Shown: piece after piece, positions 10,524 through 19,253 of the stretch
Position numbering within the stretch: position 1 is the first letter of the stretch
Layout: each line of letters starts with the position of its first letter
Assembly (NCBI RefSeq): GCF_001730285.1
Contig: NZ_MIJZ01000014.1
Location: 1-64,000, forward strand
Reading direction: 5' to 3'
DNA from: Enterococcus ureasiticus
Lineage (GTDB): Bacteria; Bacillota; Bacilli; Lactobacillales; Enterococcaceae
Length of the DNA stretch: 64,000 nucleotides
Position numbers and translations under genes: made by a program
Notes under the pieces: generated by a model
Seen by the model: the letters and a program-made list of their open reading frames with translations, nothing else
What the model was told of the DNA's origin: nothing
Database searches by the model: none

Positions 10524-11294
10524 TTATTGAATAAATTTTTCTTGAATTTGAGTATACGCTGCAGGAGTTGCTGCTAAAAAATATTCACGCTTGTCAAATG
10601 CTAAGGGTTTTCCTTCTATATTAGAGTACTTAAATCCAAACTCGTTTATCAATACCAATCCTGCCGCATAATCCCATGGACTCAAGTTAGAAATATACCC
10701 AATATGATTGCCTTTAAGCATAGCAATAAGCTCAACTCCCGCACATCCACTGACTCTGATACCCATACTTGCATGACCGATTTCTCCAGCAGAGTAGATA
10801 TTTTTACGATACATATAGGCATTCATTCCAATTAAGCCTTCTGACAAAGTGACATCTTTAGGCTGTGGCAATTTCCGCTCATTCAGGAAAACGCCGTAAT
10901 TTTTTCCACCCCAATACAATTCTTCTTTCATCACATCATAAATAAACCCCAATTGCCCTACGCCTTCTTCATAAACAGCGATCATGATACAAAAATTTTC
11001 TTGCTCCATCACAAAGTTCATCGTACCATCGATTGGATCGATGATCCAAACCCGACCAGCAAAAGAATCAATCGTATTAAACCCTTTTTCTTCAGCTAAT
11101 ATTCGATCATTAGGATAGTGCTGATTGATTTTCTTAATAAAAAATGATTGGATCTCTTCATCGATATTGGTGACCAAATCCGTTCTACCCGACTTTTGCG
11201 AAACGGTAAGTTGATTCGTCAGGCTCACACGAATATAACCTGCTGCTTCTGCTAACCATTCTTTGATTTCAATAATCATTTTTTCTGAAGTCAA
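10524..11294 (-). CDS. inositol monophosphatase family protein (SuhB/YktC-like)
   Basis: Mg-dependent phosphatase of the inositol monophosphatase family, 256 aa. The metal-binding motif IDPIDGTMNF (about 83-92) and the C-terminal SPWDYAAGLVLINEFG motif are both present. The start is TTG at 11292-11294, since AGGAG lies 9 nt upstream whereas the first ATG (11279) would be too far; the gene begins 1 nt after the UPF0223 stop, so the two are co-transcribed. In Bacillus the homologous pair is yktA/yktC. The physiological substrate cannot be read from sequence. Confidence 0.88.
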   Translation of the reverse strand: MTSEKMIIEIKEWLAEAAGYIRVSLTNQLTVSQKSGRTDLVTNIDEEIQSFFIKKINQHYPNDRILAEEKGFNTIDSFAGRVWIIDPIDGTMNFVMEQENFCIMIAVYEEGVGQLGFIYDVMKEELYWGGKNYGVFLNERKLPQPKDVTLSEGLIGMNAYMYRKNIYSAGEIGHASMGIRVSGCAGVELIAMLKGNHIGYISNLSPWDYAAGLVLINEFGFKYSNIEGKPLAFDKREYFLAATPAAYTQIQEKFIQ

Positions 11295-11295
11295 T

Positions 11296-11574
11296 TTAAT
11301 CAGCTCCTAATTTTAATCTACCTACATTTTGCTTTTTAGCTTGTTGGAGTGTTCGATAAAGGGAGTAACCAGATGCCTTTTGAAACTCATTGCCTAAACG
11401 CTTTTCTTCTCCGATACTTTTAACGACTGTTTTAAATTCTTTATACGTATTCAAAAAAGTTTGGGTATCGATTCCTGTTTCGTTTGCTTGTTCTACCGCT
11501 GACCACAGATTGGTAACGATCACCATTTCATCGGTTGTCCAATCTAAATCTAAAGGATACTGATAGTCTTTCAT
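11296..11574 (-). CDS. UPF0223 family protein (YktA-like)
   Basis: Small protein of 92 aa in the UPF0223 family, recognised from the N-terminal segment YPLDLDWTTDEMV and the conserved C-terminal GYSLYRTLQQAKK. Function is unknown; family members are small helical proteins. GAGGTG precedes the ATG. It is the first gene of a two-gene operon with the inositol-monophosphatase-like gene. Confidence 0.85.
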   Translation of the reverse strand: MKDYQYPLDLDWTTDEMVIVTNLWSAVEQANETGIDTQTFLNTYKEFKTVVKSIGEEKRLGNEFQKASGYSLYRTLQQAKKQNVGRLKLGAD

Positions 11575-11629
11575 GCTTTCACCTCATCATCTAGTTTATC
11601 ATAGGCTAATAATATTATTCTATAGTCTA

Positions 11630-12898
11630 TCATTTTCTTTTTCTATTTTGCCAATTCGTCAAGATGGGTAAAAACAAAACACCCTTTTCGACTTCCACTT
11701 TTTGAGCAGAATAAATTCCAGCGTTTCCTGAACACATATAGCTGATCAAACAGATCATAAAGAAAAACAGTGCCGCCTCGCTACCGAACAACTCGATTCC
11801 CATAATAAAACAAGCAATCGGCGTATTTGTTGCGCCGGAAAAAACACCGATAAAGCCCAATCCAGCTAAAAACGGAATCGATAAGTGTAAAATCACTGCT
11901 AAACTACTTCCTAATGTTGCGCCAATTTCAAACAATGGTGTTACTTCTCCACCTTGATAGCCAGCACCCAATGATAACACTGTAAAAAAAAGCTTCCCAA
12001 TAAAATCAAACCAGTGACTCTCACCATTAAACGCATCTTTTAACAATGGCAGGCTTAATCCAAGGTAACGCTGCGTCTGTAAAATAAAAACAGCCGCTAC
12101 CACAATGATTCCTCCGAAGAAATTTCGTAAAACAACATTCCCAAACCAGTTTGCATAGATTTTTTTAACTCGTACGATCGAACGACTAAATAGCCACCCA
12201 ACTAAACCAAAACAAATGCCGGCAACCATTATTTTGATAAACAACATCAAAGACCAGTCTGGTATTTGCCCCATGCCATAATGTGTATGCGTTACGCCAA
12301 ATGATTCCGTCACAAAATTTGCAAAGAAAGCGGCAAAAAAACTTGGGAAAAGCCCGTCTGATCTTAAGCGACCGATCATTAAAACTTCTAATCCAAAAAT
12401 CGTCCCTGCTAAAGGGGTTCCAAAAACAGAGCTGAAACCTGCACTGATGCCACTGATAATCACGATTTCTCGTTCAAGTTTATCTAGTCTAAAAAGTCGT
12501 CCGACCGCATCAGCCACCGTTCCGCCCATCTGCACAGCTGTTCCTTCACGTCCCACCGAACCACCGAATAAATGGGTTGTGATCGTGCCAAACAACGTTA
12601 GTGGAATGAGGCGTAACGGAATGTTTTCTTGTTCACCATTGGCTTGATCAATTACAAGATTATTTCCTCTTACTGCATTTCCTCCAAATTTTTTATAAAG
12701 AAAGGCAAAAATAGCCCCACTGATTGGCAGTAGCAATAAAAGCCACGAATTATCCAGCCTGATTTGCGTCACAACATCCAAACTCTTCAGAAAAAAAGCA
12801 GATAAGGTACCCATCATTAGTCCGATTAACGAAGCAATCGTTAGCCATTTAACCATGTAAATGCTGATTTTTATTGGTATATTTAATTCACTTTTCAC
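11630..12898 (-). CDS. CLC-family antiporter, probably fluoride-type (CLC-F/EriC-F-like)
   Basis: Polytopic CLC transporter of 422 aa with about 10 to 12 hydrophobic helices. The gating glutamate lies in SVGREGTAVQMGG and the helix-N anion motif reads GYQGGEVTPLFEIGA. The canonical GSGIP motif is replaced by a GNNLVID segment. GREGT together with GGEVTPLF is, from memory, characteristic of the fluoride/proton CLC-F subclade, whose structural model came from Enterococcus casseliflavus; this is inference. The start is GTG at 12898 with AAGGAG 7 nt upstream; the frame to 12964 lacks an RBS. No fluoride (crcB) riboswitch consensus was seen upstream. Confidence 0.85.
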   Translation of the reverse strand: MKSELNIPIKISIYMVKWLTIASLIGLMMGTLSAFFLKSLDVVTQIRLDNSWLLLLLPISGAIFAFLYKKFGGNAVRGNNLVIDQANGEQENIPLRLIPLTLFGTITTHLFGGSVGREGTAVQMGGTVADAVGRLFRLDKLEREIVIISGISAGFSSVFGTPLAGTIFGLEVLMIGRLRSDGLFPSFFAAFFANFVTESFGVTHTHYGMGQIPDWSLMLFIKIMVAGICFGLVGWLFSRSIVRVKKIYANWFGNVVLRNFFGGIIVVAAVFILQTQRYLGLSLPLLKDAFNGESHWFDFIGKLFFTVLSLGAGYQGGEVTPLFEIGATLGSSLAVILHLSIPFLAGLGFIGVFSGATNTPIACFIMGIELFGSEAALFFFMICLISYMCSGNAGIYSAQKVEVEKGVLFLPILTNWQNRKRK

Positions 12899-13044
12899 TC
12901 GATCACTCCTTAAAAACATGTCAATTGCTTCATAATTATCACTACTTAGAGCCGTGCTGGTCAATTATAACAATTTTTACGAAAAGAAACGAGAAAAAAA
13001 TAAATTTTTGCTCTGTATAAAAGCGAAACAGACTCTTTTAAACT

Positions 13045-13121
13045 AAATATTGAAATCCCTTAATAAAGCACTTGCAAAACCTTAATATTATGCTACTATA
13101 AATAGGAAATTTTCAATATTT
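13045..13121 (+). promoter_or_regulatory. promoter of the MATE gene, bracketed by an 11-bp inverted repeat
   Basis: TTGCAA (13072-13077) and TATAAA (13097-13102) with a long 19-nt spacer form a candidate promoter. Perfect 11-bp arms AAATATTGAAA (13045-13055) and TTTCAATATTT (13111-13121) flank it on both sides, which suggests a two-site operator for an unknown regulator. Confidence 0.4.
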
Positions 13122-13220
13122 CCACTTTATTTACTTCATTATTTTAGCTGTTGTTTTTGTAAAAAATTGTAGAGAAAATCTACCAAAGGATTGTTCTCTC
13201 AAAATGAAAGGATGTTTTCA

Positions 13221-14588
13221 TTGAAGGAATTAACACATGGCAATCCTGCAAAATTGATTTTTTTCTTTACGATTCCATTATTGATCGGCAACATTTTCCA
13301 ACAGTTTTATAATATGGCTGATATGATCATCGTTGGCCAAACATTAGGAAAAGATGCTCTAGCGGCCGTTGGATCGACTGGGAGTATTACTTTTTTGATT
13401 ATTGGTTTTGCACAAGGTTTAACTGCTGGACTTTCCATTTTAACGTCACAACGTTTTGGCGGACAAGATTTTCGTGGGGTAAAAAAGAGCTTTGCTACTG
13501 GAATCATCATTAGTGGGGTCGTAACAATTGTTTTGACCATCTTAAGTTTGGTCTTTGTTCGCCCGATGCTACACCTTATGCAAACACCTCTAGAAATTAT
13601 TGATGATGCTCAGACCTTTATATCCATTATTTTCATCGGAATTTTTGCTGCAATGGCATTTAATCTATTATCCAATGTGATTCGGGCCTTGGGAGATAGT
13701 CGAACACCTCTTTTATTTTTAATCATTGCAAGTATTATTAATGTTGTACTTGATTTGATTTTGATTCTTAATTTTCATATGGGTGTTGCGGGTGCTGGTA
13801 TTGCAACTGTTACAGCTCAAATCGTGTCCAGTGTCTTATGTATAATCTATATCCGGTGGAAAATCCCAAATCTTCAATTACGAAAGAAAGATTTTTCTAT
13901 TGATAAACATGAATTTCGAGCTCATTTAAATATTGCTTTACCTATGGCTTTTCAATCATCGATCATTGCAATTGGTGCGATTATTCTACAAGCCGCTTTA
14001 AATAGTTTAGGTACTGATGTGGTGGCTGCTCAAGCGGCTTCGGGCAAAATCGAACAATTTGCTACCCAACCAATGATGTCATTCGGTATCGCTATGGCCA
14101 CTTTTACTGCCCAAAATTATGGCGCCAAAAAGTATAAACGGATTTTACAAGGCGTCAATCAATGTCTTGTGATGAGTATTGGCTTTAGTATTCTGGCCGG
14201 CGGAATCGTGATTCTATTTGGTCAAAATTTGATGACCCTTTTCGTCAGTGCAAAAGAAACAGAAGTGCTCAATCTTTCTCAGATTTATTTTAATGTCAAC
14301 GGCAGTATGTACTGGTTGTTAGCGATCTTGTTTATCATTCGTTATACGTTACAAGGTCTTGGACAAAGTGTGATTCCTACAATAGCTGGAATCATGGAAT
14401 TAATTATGCGTTCATTTGCTGCGATTATTTTAACTGCTTCGTTAGGATTTGTCGGTGCCGCTTTAGCATCACCACTTGCTTGGGCTGGTTCTGTGCTTGT
14501 GTTGCTTGCTTCTTATTTTAAGGCAATCAAGCGGTTGAAGAAATTAGAACATCAACAAATAATTGAAACACAACAGCTTTCGCATTAA
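13221..14588 (+). CDS. MATE family multidrug efflux protein
   Basis: Multidrug and toxin extrusion transporter of 455 aa with 12 hydrophobic segments in two homologous halves. The family opening reads KELTHGNPAKLIFFFTIPLLI, with GxxxDxxxVG-like YNMADMIIVGQTLG at the end of TM1. The probable start is TTG at 13221 with AAAGGA 8 nt upstream; an ATG at 13212 and a TTG at 13191 are in frame but poorly spaced. It is divergent from the CLC gene and convergent with the HD-domain gene. Drug specificity is unknown. Confidence 0.9.
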   Translation: MKELTHGNPAKLIFFFTIPLLIGNIFQQFYNMADMIIVGQTLGKDALAAVGSTGSITFLIIGFAQGLTAGLSILTSQRFGGQDFRGVKKSFATGIIISGVVTIVLTILSLVFVRPMLHLMQTPLEIIDDAQTFISIIFIGIFAAMAFNLLSNVIRALGDSRTPLLFLIIASIINVVLDLILILNFHMGVAGAGIATVTAQIVSSVLCIIYIRWKIPNLQLRKKDFSIDKHEFRAHLNIALPMAFQSSIIAIGAIILQAALNSLGTDVVAAQAASGKIEQFATQPMMSFGIAMATFTAQNYGAKKYKRILQGVNQCLVMSIGFSILAGGIVILFGQNLMTLFVSAKETEVLNLSQIYFNVNGSMYWLLAILFIIRYTLQGLGQSVIPTIAGIMELIMRSFAAIILTASLGFVGAALASPLAWAGSVLVLLASYFKAIKRLKKLEHQQIIETQQLSH

Positions 14589-14597
14589 CTGAAATAC

Positions 14598-14645
14598 GAA
14601 AAAAGTCGACCGATTCTCAAAAAGAAAATCGATCGACTTTTTTAT
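14598..14645. terminator. bidirectional terminator MATE / HD gene
   Basis: AAAAAGTCGA...CGATT arms paired with AATCG..TCGACTTTTTT around a 12-nt loop, with A- and T-runs on both sides. Confidence 0.85.
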
Positions 14646-15148
14646 TATACGGATTGTTTTCTAGGAAAGTATTGACGCCATTTCGCTTTCACTGAGTTCG
14701 TCATCGGCTCAGATGCTTCTTTGACCGCACAATATTTATCAACCATCGTAACAATATAGCTTTCTTTATATTTAGGCGGAGCAATCGTTGCCCCCCACAT
14801 ATGTTTGATAATAATATCACGTTCTAAGTCTGAAAGCTCTGTCAGTTTCTCAGCATTTTTCACTGCAATTCTTGGATGCATGTAAGCATGAGATCCTTCG
14901 TCGAACTTTGTTGTACGCCAATCGTAATAGAACAAATCATGTAACAGTCCCGCTCGAGCCGTTGCTCTAGCATCACCATTCCATTTTTTAGCTAGTTTAT
15001 AACTATAATAAGAAACGCTGATTGAATGATCTAAACGAGTTGAGTGAACATGCTGCGTGTAATTTCCTAAACGCTGTACTTCTTCCGTTTCCAACAAATC
15101 TTCCACATAAGACATATATTCTTGATCTTCACGCCATTTTTCAGTCAT
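14645..15148 (-). CDS. HD domain-containing hydrolase
   Basis: Predicted metal-dependent phosphohydrolase of 167 aa. The HD motif is visible as H in TRLDHSISVSYYSY, then LLHDLFYYDW and a downstream HMWG histidine; the aspartate in MVDKYCA completes the usual set. The substrate is not predictable. The start chosen is ATG at 15148, with AAAGGTGG about 10 nt upstream; the in-frame GTG at 15163 overlaps that RBS. Single gene. Confidence 0.8.
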   Translation of the reverse strand: MTEKWREDQEYMSYVEDLLETEEVQRLGNYTQHVHSTRLDHSISVSYYSYKLAKKWNGDARATARAGLLHDLFYYDWRTTKFDEGSHAYMHPRIAVKNAEKLTELSDLERDIIIKHMWGATIAPPKYKESYIVTMVDKYCAVKEASEPMTNSVKAKWRQYFPRKQSV

Positions 15149-15288
15149 TAATTCTGGTTCCACCTTTTTAGAGACTTAAAGTTTCTATTTTTTTAACTTG
15201 ATGAAAGTATAACACCGTGATTTTGCAAATACTAGGATTTTTGAATTACGTAACTAAACTTTAATATTTCCTTTATAAATGGACAATT

Positions 15289-16248
15289 CTATTTTTCATT
15301 CTGATGTTTTGCAAATTCAGCTTTGATTTCTATAAAAGATTGAAATACCTGTAAAAATTGAAACAGCTGAGCACGATTTTCAAATTCTTCTCTTGTTTTC
15401 GGTAACTCCTTTTTTCGATAAGCTTCATAAACTTGAGCAATTCTATCCAAGATATCTTGTCCATCATTATTTTCAGCAAAAGTTTCAGCAGTATATTGCA
15501 ATAATTCTTGAATGTTTCCTACTTGCTCAGGTTCAACTGTGATCTTTTCCAAAGTCCGCAGCATGTCTTTCAAACTATTACTTTGTAAGCGTCGCATCGT
15601 AAAGTATTCGATATAATAATGATTCGAAGAAATCAGCTGATTTTCTGCATGATTTTTCGCCCAATTTTCTCCTGTTCGGATAAATGCTTTTAAGTCATTG
15701 CATTTTTCAAATAAGTTTCTTTCTTTAGTATGCTCGTTCAGATAGGCTGCCATATTATTCAAAATTTTGCGAAACATCGTTTCAATCACTTCTTGATCTT
15801 CCTTCAAACGTTTTTCGGTATCCGGCATATATAGATTCATGAGTAAGGCAAATCCAACACCTATCGTCATCAATAAAAACTCGTTTCCGATGATCGACCA
15901 AGATAGGTCTTGTTCTACTAAGTATTGCGTCACTAGCACAGAACTTACTACGATCCCGTCTGACAGTTTAAAATACACTGCTCCTGGAATAAATAAAAGC
16001 AAATAAACCCCAAAAGCCAACGCGTTGAATCCTAGAATAGAAAAGCAAAAATAGGCAATCGCTGTAGCTAAAGCCAAAGAAAGTAGTCGATAAATCCCCG
16101 TTAACAAAGATGTTTTCTTTGTATTTGTGACACTCAATACAGAAATGATCCCAGCAGATGCTGGATATAAAAGACCTAGGCTTCCTGCAACGATCATTGA
16201 TAAGGTCGCACTCACTGCGGTTTTAATAGTTCGTAATCCAATTTTCAT
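15289..16248 (-). CDS. aromatic acid exporter family membrane protein (full length)
   Basis: 319-aa protein of the ArAE_1/DUF939 type. The N-terminal half (about 1-140) holds six hydrophobic helices starting GLRTIKTAVSATLSMIV; the C-terminal half is a cytoplasmic helical domain typical of ArAE_1_C. The ATG at 16248 is preceded by AGGAG; the frame to 16320 has no RBS. It is divergent from a shorter relative 116 bp away. Family members are putative exporters related to FUSC proteins; the substrate is unknown. Confidence 0.82.
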   Translation of the reverse strand: MKIGLRTIKTAVSATLSMIVAGSLGLLYPASAGIISVLSVTNTKKTSLLTGIYRLLSLALATAIAYFCFSILGFNALAFGVYLLLFIPGAVYFKLSDGIVVSSVLVTQYLVEQDLSWSIIGNEFLLMTIGVGFALLMNLYMPDTEKRLKEDQEVIETMFRKILNNMAAYLNEHTKERNLFEKCNDLKAFIRTGENWAKNHAENQLISSNHYYIEYFTMRRLQSNSLKDMLRTLEKITVEPEQVGNIQELLQYTAETFAENNDGQDILDRIAQVYEAYRKKELPKTREEFENRAQLFQFLQVFQSFIEIKAEFAKHQNEK

Positions 16249-16364
16249 TTGACTGCTCCTGACAAAATGATTAATCTTTTGTTTTAATACTAGTAATTTT
16301 ACCTCTATTTCGGTTATCATTAAATAGAAAACTGATTAAATGTTGATTATAGGAGAGAAAGCTC

Positions 16365-16976
16365 ATGGAAGTCGGTCCTTTTCGTCTAGGTTTGCGCACA
16401 TTGAAAACGGCTTTAGCTGTTATGCTATGTATTATTTTATTTAAAGTATTTGATCGGGGAGCACCAATGATTGCAGCTCTAGCTGCGGTTTTTTCATTGC
16501 GGCAAGATTTAACGACCAGTCTCACTTTTGGAAAATCAAGGATTCTTGGTAATACTTTAGGTGGCGGTTTAGCGATCGTATATTTTTTGGTGAAGGATCT
16601 TTTTTCAAATGATTTTTTAGTTGAGTTGTTTTTACTGCCTTTTTTAGTGATTGTAGTGATTGTGGTTTCAGATGGCATGAACAATAATTCAGGCATTATC
16701 TCAGCAATAGCAACTTTACTTTTGATTTCTTTGAGTATTCCTCAAGGTGAATCCTTTTATTTCGCTTTATCAAGGGTGATCGATACATTTATTGGAACGT
16801 TTATCGGGATCGGGTTAAATTTCTTTTTTAAGCCTAAACCAATTGAAGAAGAACATGAAATCGATGAAGACTTAGCAGAATTAGCGAAGAAAGAACAGGA
16901 ATTGGAAGAACTTAGAAAAAAAGTCCAGGAACGAGTCGAATCAGAGAAAAGTAAAAATGATGAAATGAAAAAATAG
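16365..16976 (+). CDS. short aromatic acid exporter family membrane protein
   Basis: 203-aa relative of the divergent neighbour. It opens with the same family signature (GLRTLKTALAVMLCI) and has about five to six TM helices to residue 160. Instead of the long C-terminal domain it ends in a highly charged coiled-coil tail (ELAKKEQELEELRKKVQE) followed by a lysine-rich end. RBS AGGAGAG. It may form a hetero-oligomer with the neighbour, but that is speculation from their divergent arrangement. Confidence 0.78.
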   Translation: MEVGPFRLGLRTLKTALAVMLCIILFKVFDRGAPMIAALAAVFSLRQDLTTSLTFGKSRILGNTLGGGLAIVYFLVKDLFSNDFLVELFLLPFLVIVVIVVSDGMNNNSGIISAIATLLLISLSIPQGESFYFALSRVIDTFIGTFIGIGLNFFFKPKPIEEEHEIDEDLAELAKKEQELEELRKKVQERVESEKSKNDEMKK

Positions 16977-16984
16977 CTTTATAA

Positions 16985-17021
16985 AAAAATGCCAAAATCA
17001 CTTCTGATTTTGGCATTTTTT
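16985..17021. terminator. bidirectional terminator
   Basis: AAAAATGCCAAAATC/GATTTTGGCATTTTT stem with a 6-nt loop; serves the short ArAE gene and the convergent flotillin operon. Confidence 0.9.
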
Positions 17022-17028
17022 AAATTTG

Positions 17029-18507
17029 TTATTCCTTGTCGCCAGATGCCTCTTCACCATAGAAATTCACATTACTGTTCGTTCCTTTTTTAGAGAAGTT
17101 TTCGATCAATTCTTTGACATCTAAACCTGTTGTTTCTTTTAACGTTTCTTGTGTTCCTGCTAACAAATTCGTTGCATAATTGGTGATACGGTTAGCACCA
17201 GCATTTTCACCGCCGCCTCCGGTATCAACAACCGAAATTTTATCGATATTGCTAAGTGGTTGCGCTGCTTCTTTCATTAATTGTGGTAACATTTCCATTA
17301 CCATACTTAGGACAGCAGCTTCGCCATATTCCTTGAAGGCATCCGCAATTTTTTGTTTTGCTTCGGCTTCAGCAGCACCACGAGCTAGAATAGATTCAGC
17401 TTCAGCTTGACCTGCTAGTCGAGTTTGATTGGCTTCAGCTTCCGCTAATGATTCCACACGGAAACGTTCTGCTTCGGCTTCTGCAACTTCACGAGCTTTT
17501 TGAGCTAATGCTTCTTGCTCTTTCGCATAGCGATCAGCATCCGCTTTTTTCTTCACTTCTGAATCATATTGCTTTTCACGACGAACGATTTCTTTTTCTT
17601 CCAACTCGATTTGTTTTTGACGCTCGATGACTTTTACTTCCATCTCTTGGGCAATAACTTCTTGTTGGGCTTTGGCTGTTTCCAAATTGTAGGCTTGGTC
17701 AGCTTTGGCTTTTGCGATATCTTGTGCTTCTTTATATGTTGCTAGTTTTAATTCTTTTTCTTTTGACGCTTCCGCGATTTCTGTTTGACGTTGCAGTTCT
17801 GCTTGTTGTGATTCTTTTTCTGCTTCGGCTTTTTTGATACGAGTTTCTTTCCAAGCTTCAGCCTCAGCAATATCTGCATCACGTTTGACTTGGGCAATTC
17901 TTGGTTTACCTAGAGAATCCAAGTAGCCATTTTTGTCGCGCACTTCTTTGATGGTAAATGATACGATGATCAAACCCATTTTTGCTAAATCCACACTGGC
18001 AACTTCTTGCACACTTTGACTGAATTTATCACGGTTTTGATAAATTTCTTCTACTGTCATTGAGCCTAAGATCGAACGTAAGTGTCCTTCTAACACTTCA
18101 CGTGCTTCATTTTCAAGCTCTTCACGTGTTTTTCCTAAAAATTGTTCTGCTGCTGTAGCAATTTCTTCAACTGATGAACCGATTTTAATGATCGATGTTC
18201 CATCACACATCACTGGAACCCCTTGTTCTGTGTATACTTCTGGCGTCGATACATCTAACTTACTTGATAATAAACTGATTCTGTTTGATCGTTGAAAGAC
18301 TGGCAGTACAAAAGCTCCTCCACCACGTACGATTTTTATTTTATTACCGCTTTCATCAGCATGTACATTTTTACTACCTAAATAGCTCCCACTAATAATC
18401 AATGCTTCATCTGGTTTTGCTGTTTGATATTTTGAAATAAAAACGATCAACAACATCAATAAAATAAAGACAACCAGAGCAATTGGTCCTAAAATCCCTA
18501 ATTCCAT
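17029..18507 (-). CDS. floT: flotillin family protein (FloT/YuaG-like)
   Basis: Membrane scaffold of 492 aa. A single N-terminal TM helix (about 7-28) is followed by an SPFH/band-7 domain (about 30-210) and a long coiled-coil flotillin region rich in AEAE repeats (about 220-400). The C-terminus is Gly/Asn-rich. Flotillins organise membrane microdomains and support signalling and secretion complexes. AAGGGG precedes the ATG. It lies 19 bp behind an NfeD-like gene, the standard yuaF-floT arrangement. Confidence 0.9.
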   Translation of the reverse strand: MELGILGPIALVVFILLMLLIVFISKYQTAKPDEALIISGSYLGSKNVHADESGNKIKIVRGGGAFVLPVFQRSNRISLLSSKLDVSTPEVYTEQGVPVMCDGTSIIKIGSSVEEIATAAEQFLGKTREELENEAREVLEGHLRSILGSMTVEEIYQNRDKFSQSVQEVASVDLAKMGLIIVSFTIKEVRDKNGYLDSLGKPRIAQVKRDADIAEAEAWKETRIKKAEAEKESQQAELQRQTEIAEASKEKELKLATYKEAQDIAKAKADQAYNLETAKAQQEVIAQEMEVKVIERQKQIELEEKEIVRREKQYDSEVKKKADADRYAKEQEALAQKAREVAEAEAERFRVESLAEAEANQTRLAGQAEAESILARGAAEAEAKQKIADAFKEYGEAAVLSMVMEMLPQLMKEAAQPLSNIDKISVVDTGGGGENAGANRITNYATNLLAGTQETLKETTGLDVKELIENFSKKGTNSNVNFYGEEASGDKE

Positions 18508-18526
18508 TTTCTTCTACCCCTTCTTT

Positions 18527-19051
18527 TTATAATTGTAAGCTTCCTTCATACGGAACTACGTAGCATACGCGTTCTCTGATTTCAATGATCAGCACTTGCG
18601 CTCCTCGTTCGATTGGTTGATCTTGCGGAGCATAAAAAGCGGCTGGTCGGCTGATTGATCCAGTGACACTTTTTAATTGGATTTCGCCCATTCCACCAAC
18701 TGGTATCGGAGTAACAACGGTTGCCATATTACCTTCCATGTCCTTTTCCGAAATTGAAAGGGTCGATTCTGCATTTTTCATTGGCATCAGGACATAAAAA
18801 TTCAAGAAAAATACTAGAATTGAAGCCAATACCCCACTAACAAGAAACAACATCAGATGGTTCAACTCAAGCAATCGCTCTCCTAGATAACCAAATAATG
18901 AAGTAAATGCCAACCATGGAATCGCCAGCATTGGATCGATTGGTCCATCAAAATCGAAGACATCTCCAAATATCACCAATAATACCGCAATTCCTGCACA
19001 AACGATCAACGTATATAGATAAATTGTCTCAATCGGAATTCCTTGTATCAC
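18527..19051 (-). CDS. NfeD-like membrane protein (YuaF-like), flotillin partner
   Basis: 174-aa protein with three N-terminal TM segments (about 10-30, 40-60, 68-92) and a C-terminal soluble OB-fold of the NfeD type (about 110-174; GNMATVVTPIPVGGMGEIQL ... RGAQVLIIEIR). Such proteins are encoded beside flotillins and are thought to assemble with them in membrane domains. The start is GTG at 19051 with AGGAG 7 nt upstream. First gene of the nfeD-floT operon. Confidence 0.85.
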   Translation of the reverse strand: MIQGIPIETIYLYTLIVCAGIAVLLVIFGDVFDFDGPIDPMLAIPWLAFTSLFGYLGERLLELNHLMLFLVSGVLASILVFFLNFYVLMPMKNAESTLSISEKDMEGNMATVVTPIPVGGMGEIQLKSVTGSISRPAAFYAPQDQPIERGAQVLIIEIRERVCYVVPYEGSLQL

Positions 19052-19188
19052 ATCCCCACTCCTTTCTCCTTTTTAACAACCTTTCCCATTCTCTCCGACG
19101 TTCTCATGAAGATACTTATATTTTACCAATACTTTGCTCAAAATGACAGCTAATCTTGTAAAATCATACGAAGGGTGTATTTACCTTA

Positions 19189-19246
19189 ACAAAAAGAAAT
19201 GAAACGAATAAATCTTAGTTACAAGACTTATTCGTTCCATTTTTTA
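19189..19246 (-). terminator. terminator of the ABC exporter operon
   Basis: Long imperfect hairpin (arms about 19 nt, AATGAAACGAATAAATCTT against AAGACTTATTCGTTCCATT) followed on the minus strand by TCTTTTTG. Confidence 0.75.
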
Positions 19247-19253
19247 AGCTATT

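Noticed and set aside
12899-13190. Fluoride riboswitch upstream of the CLC gene
   Set aside because: Looked for the GG-GATGG-GTTC / CTGATG-type consensus on the minus strand; not found by eye.
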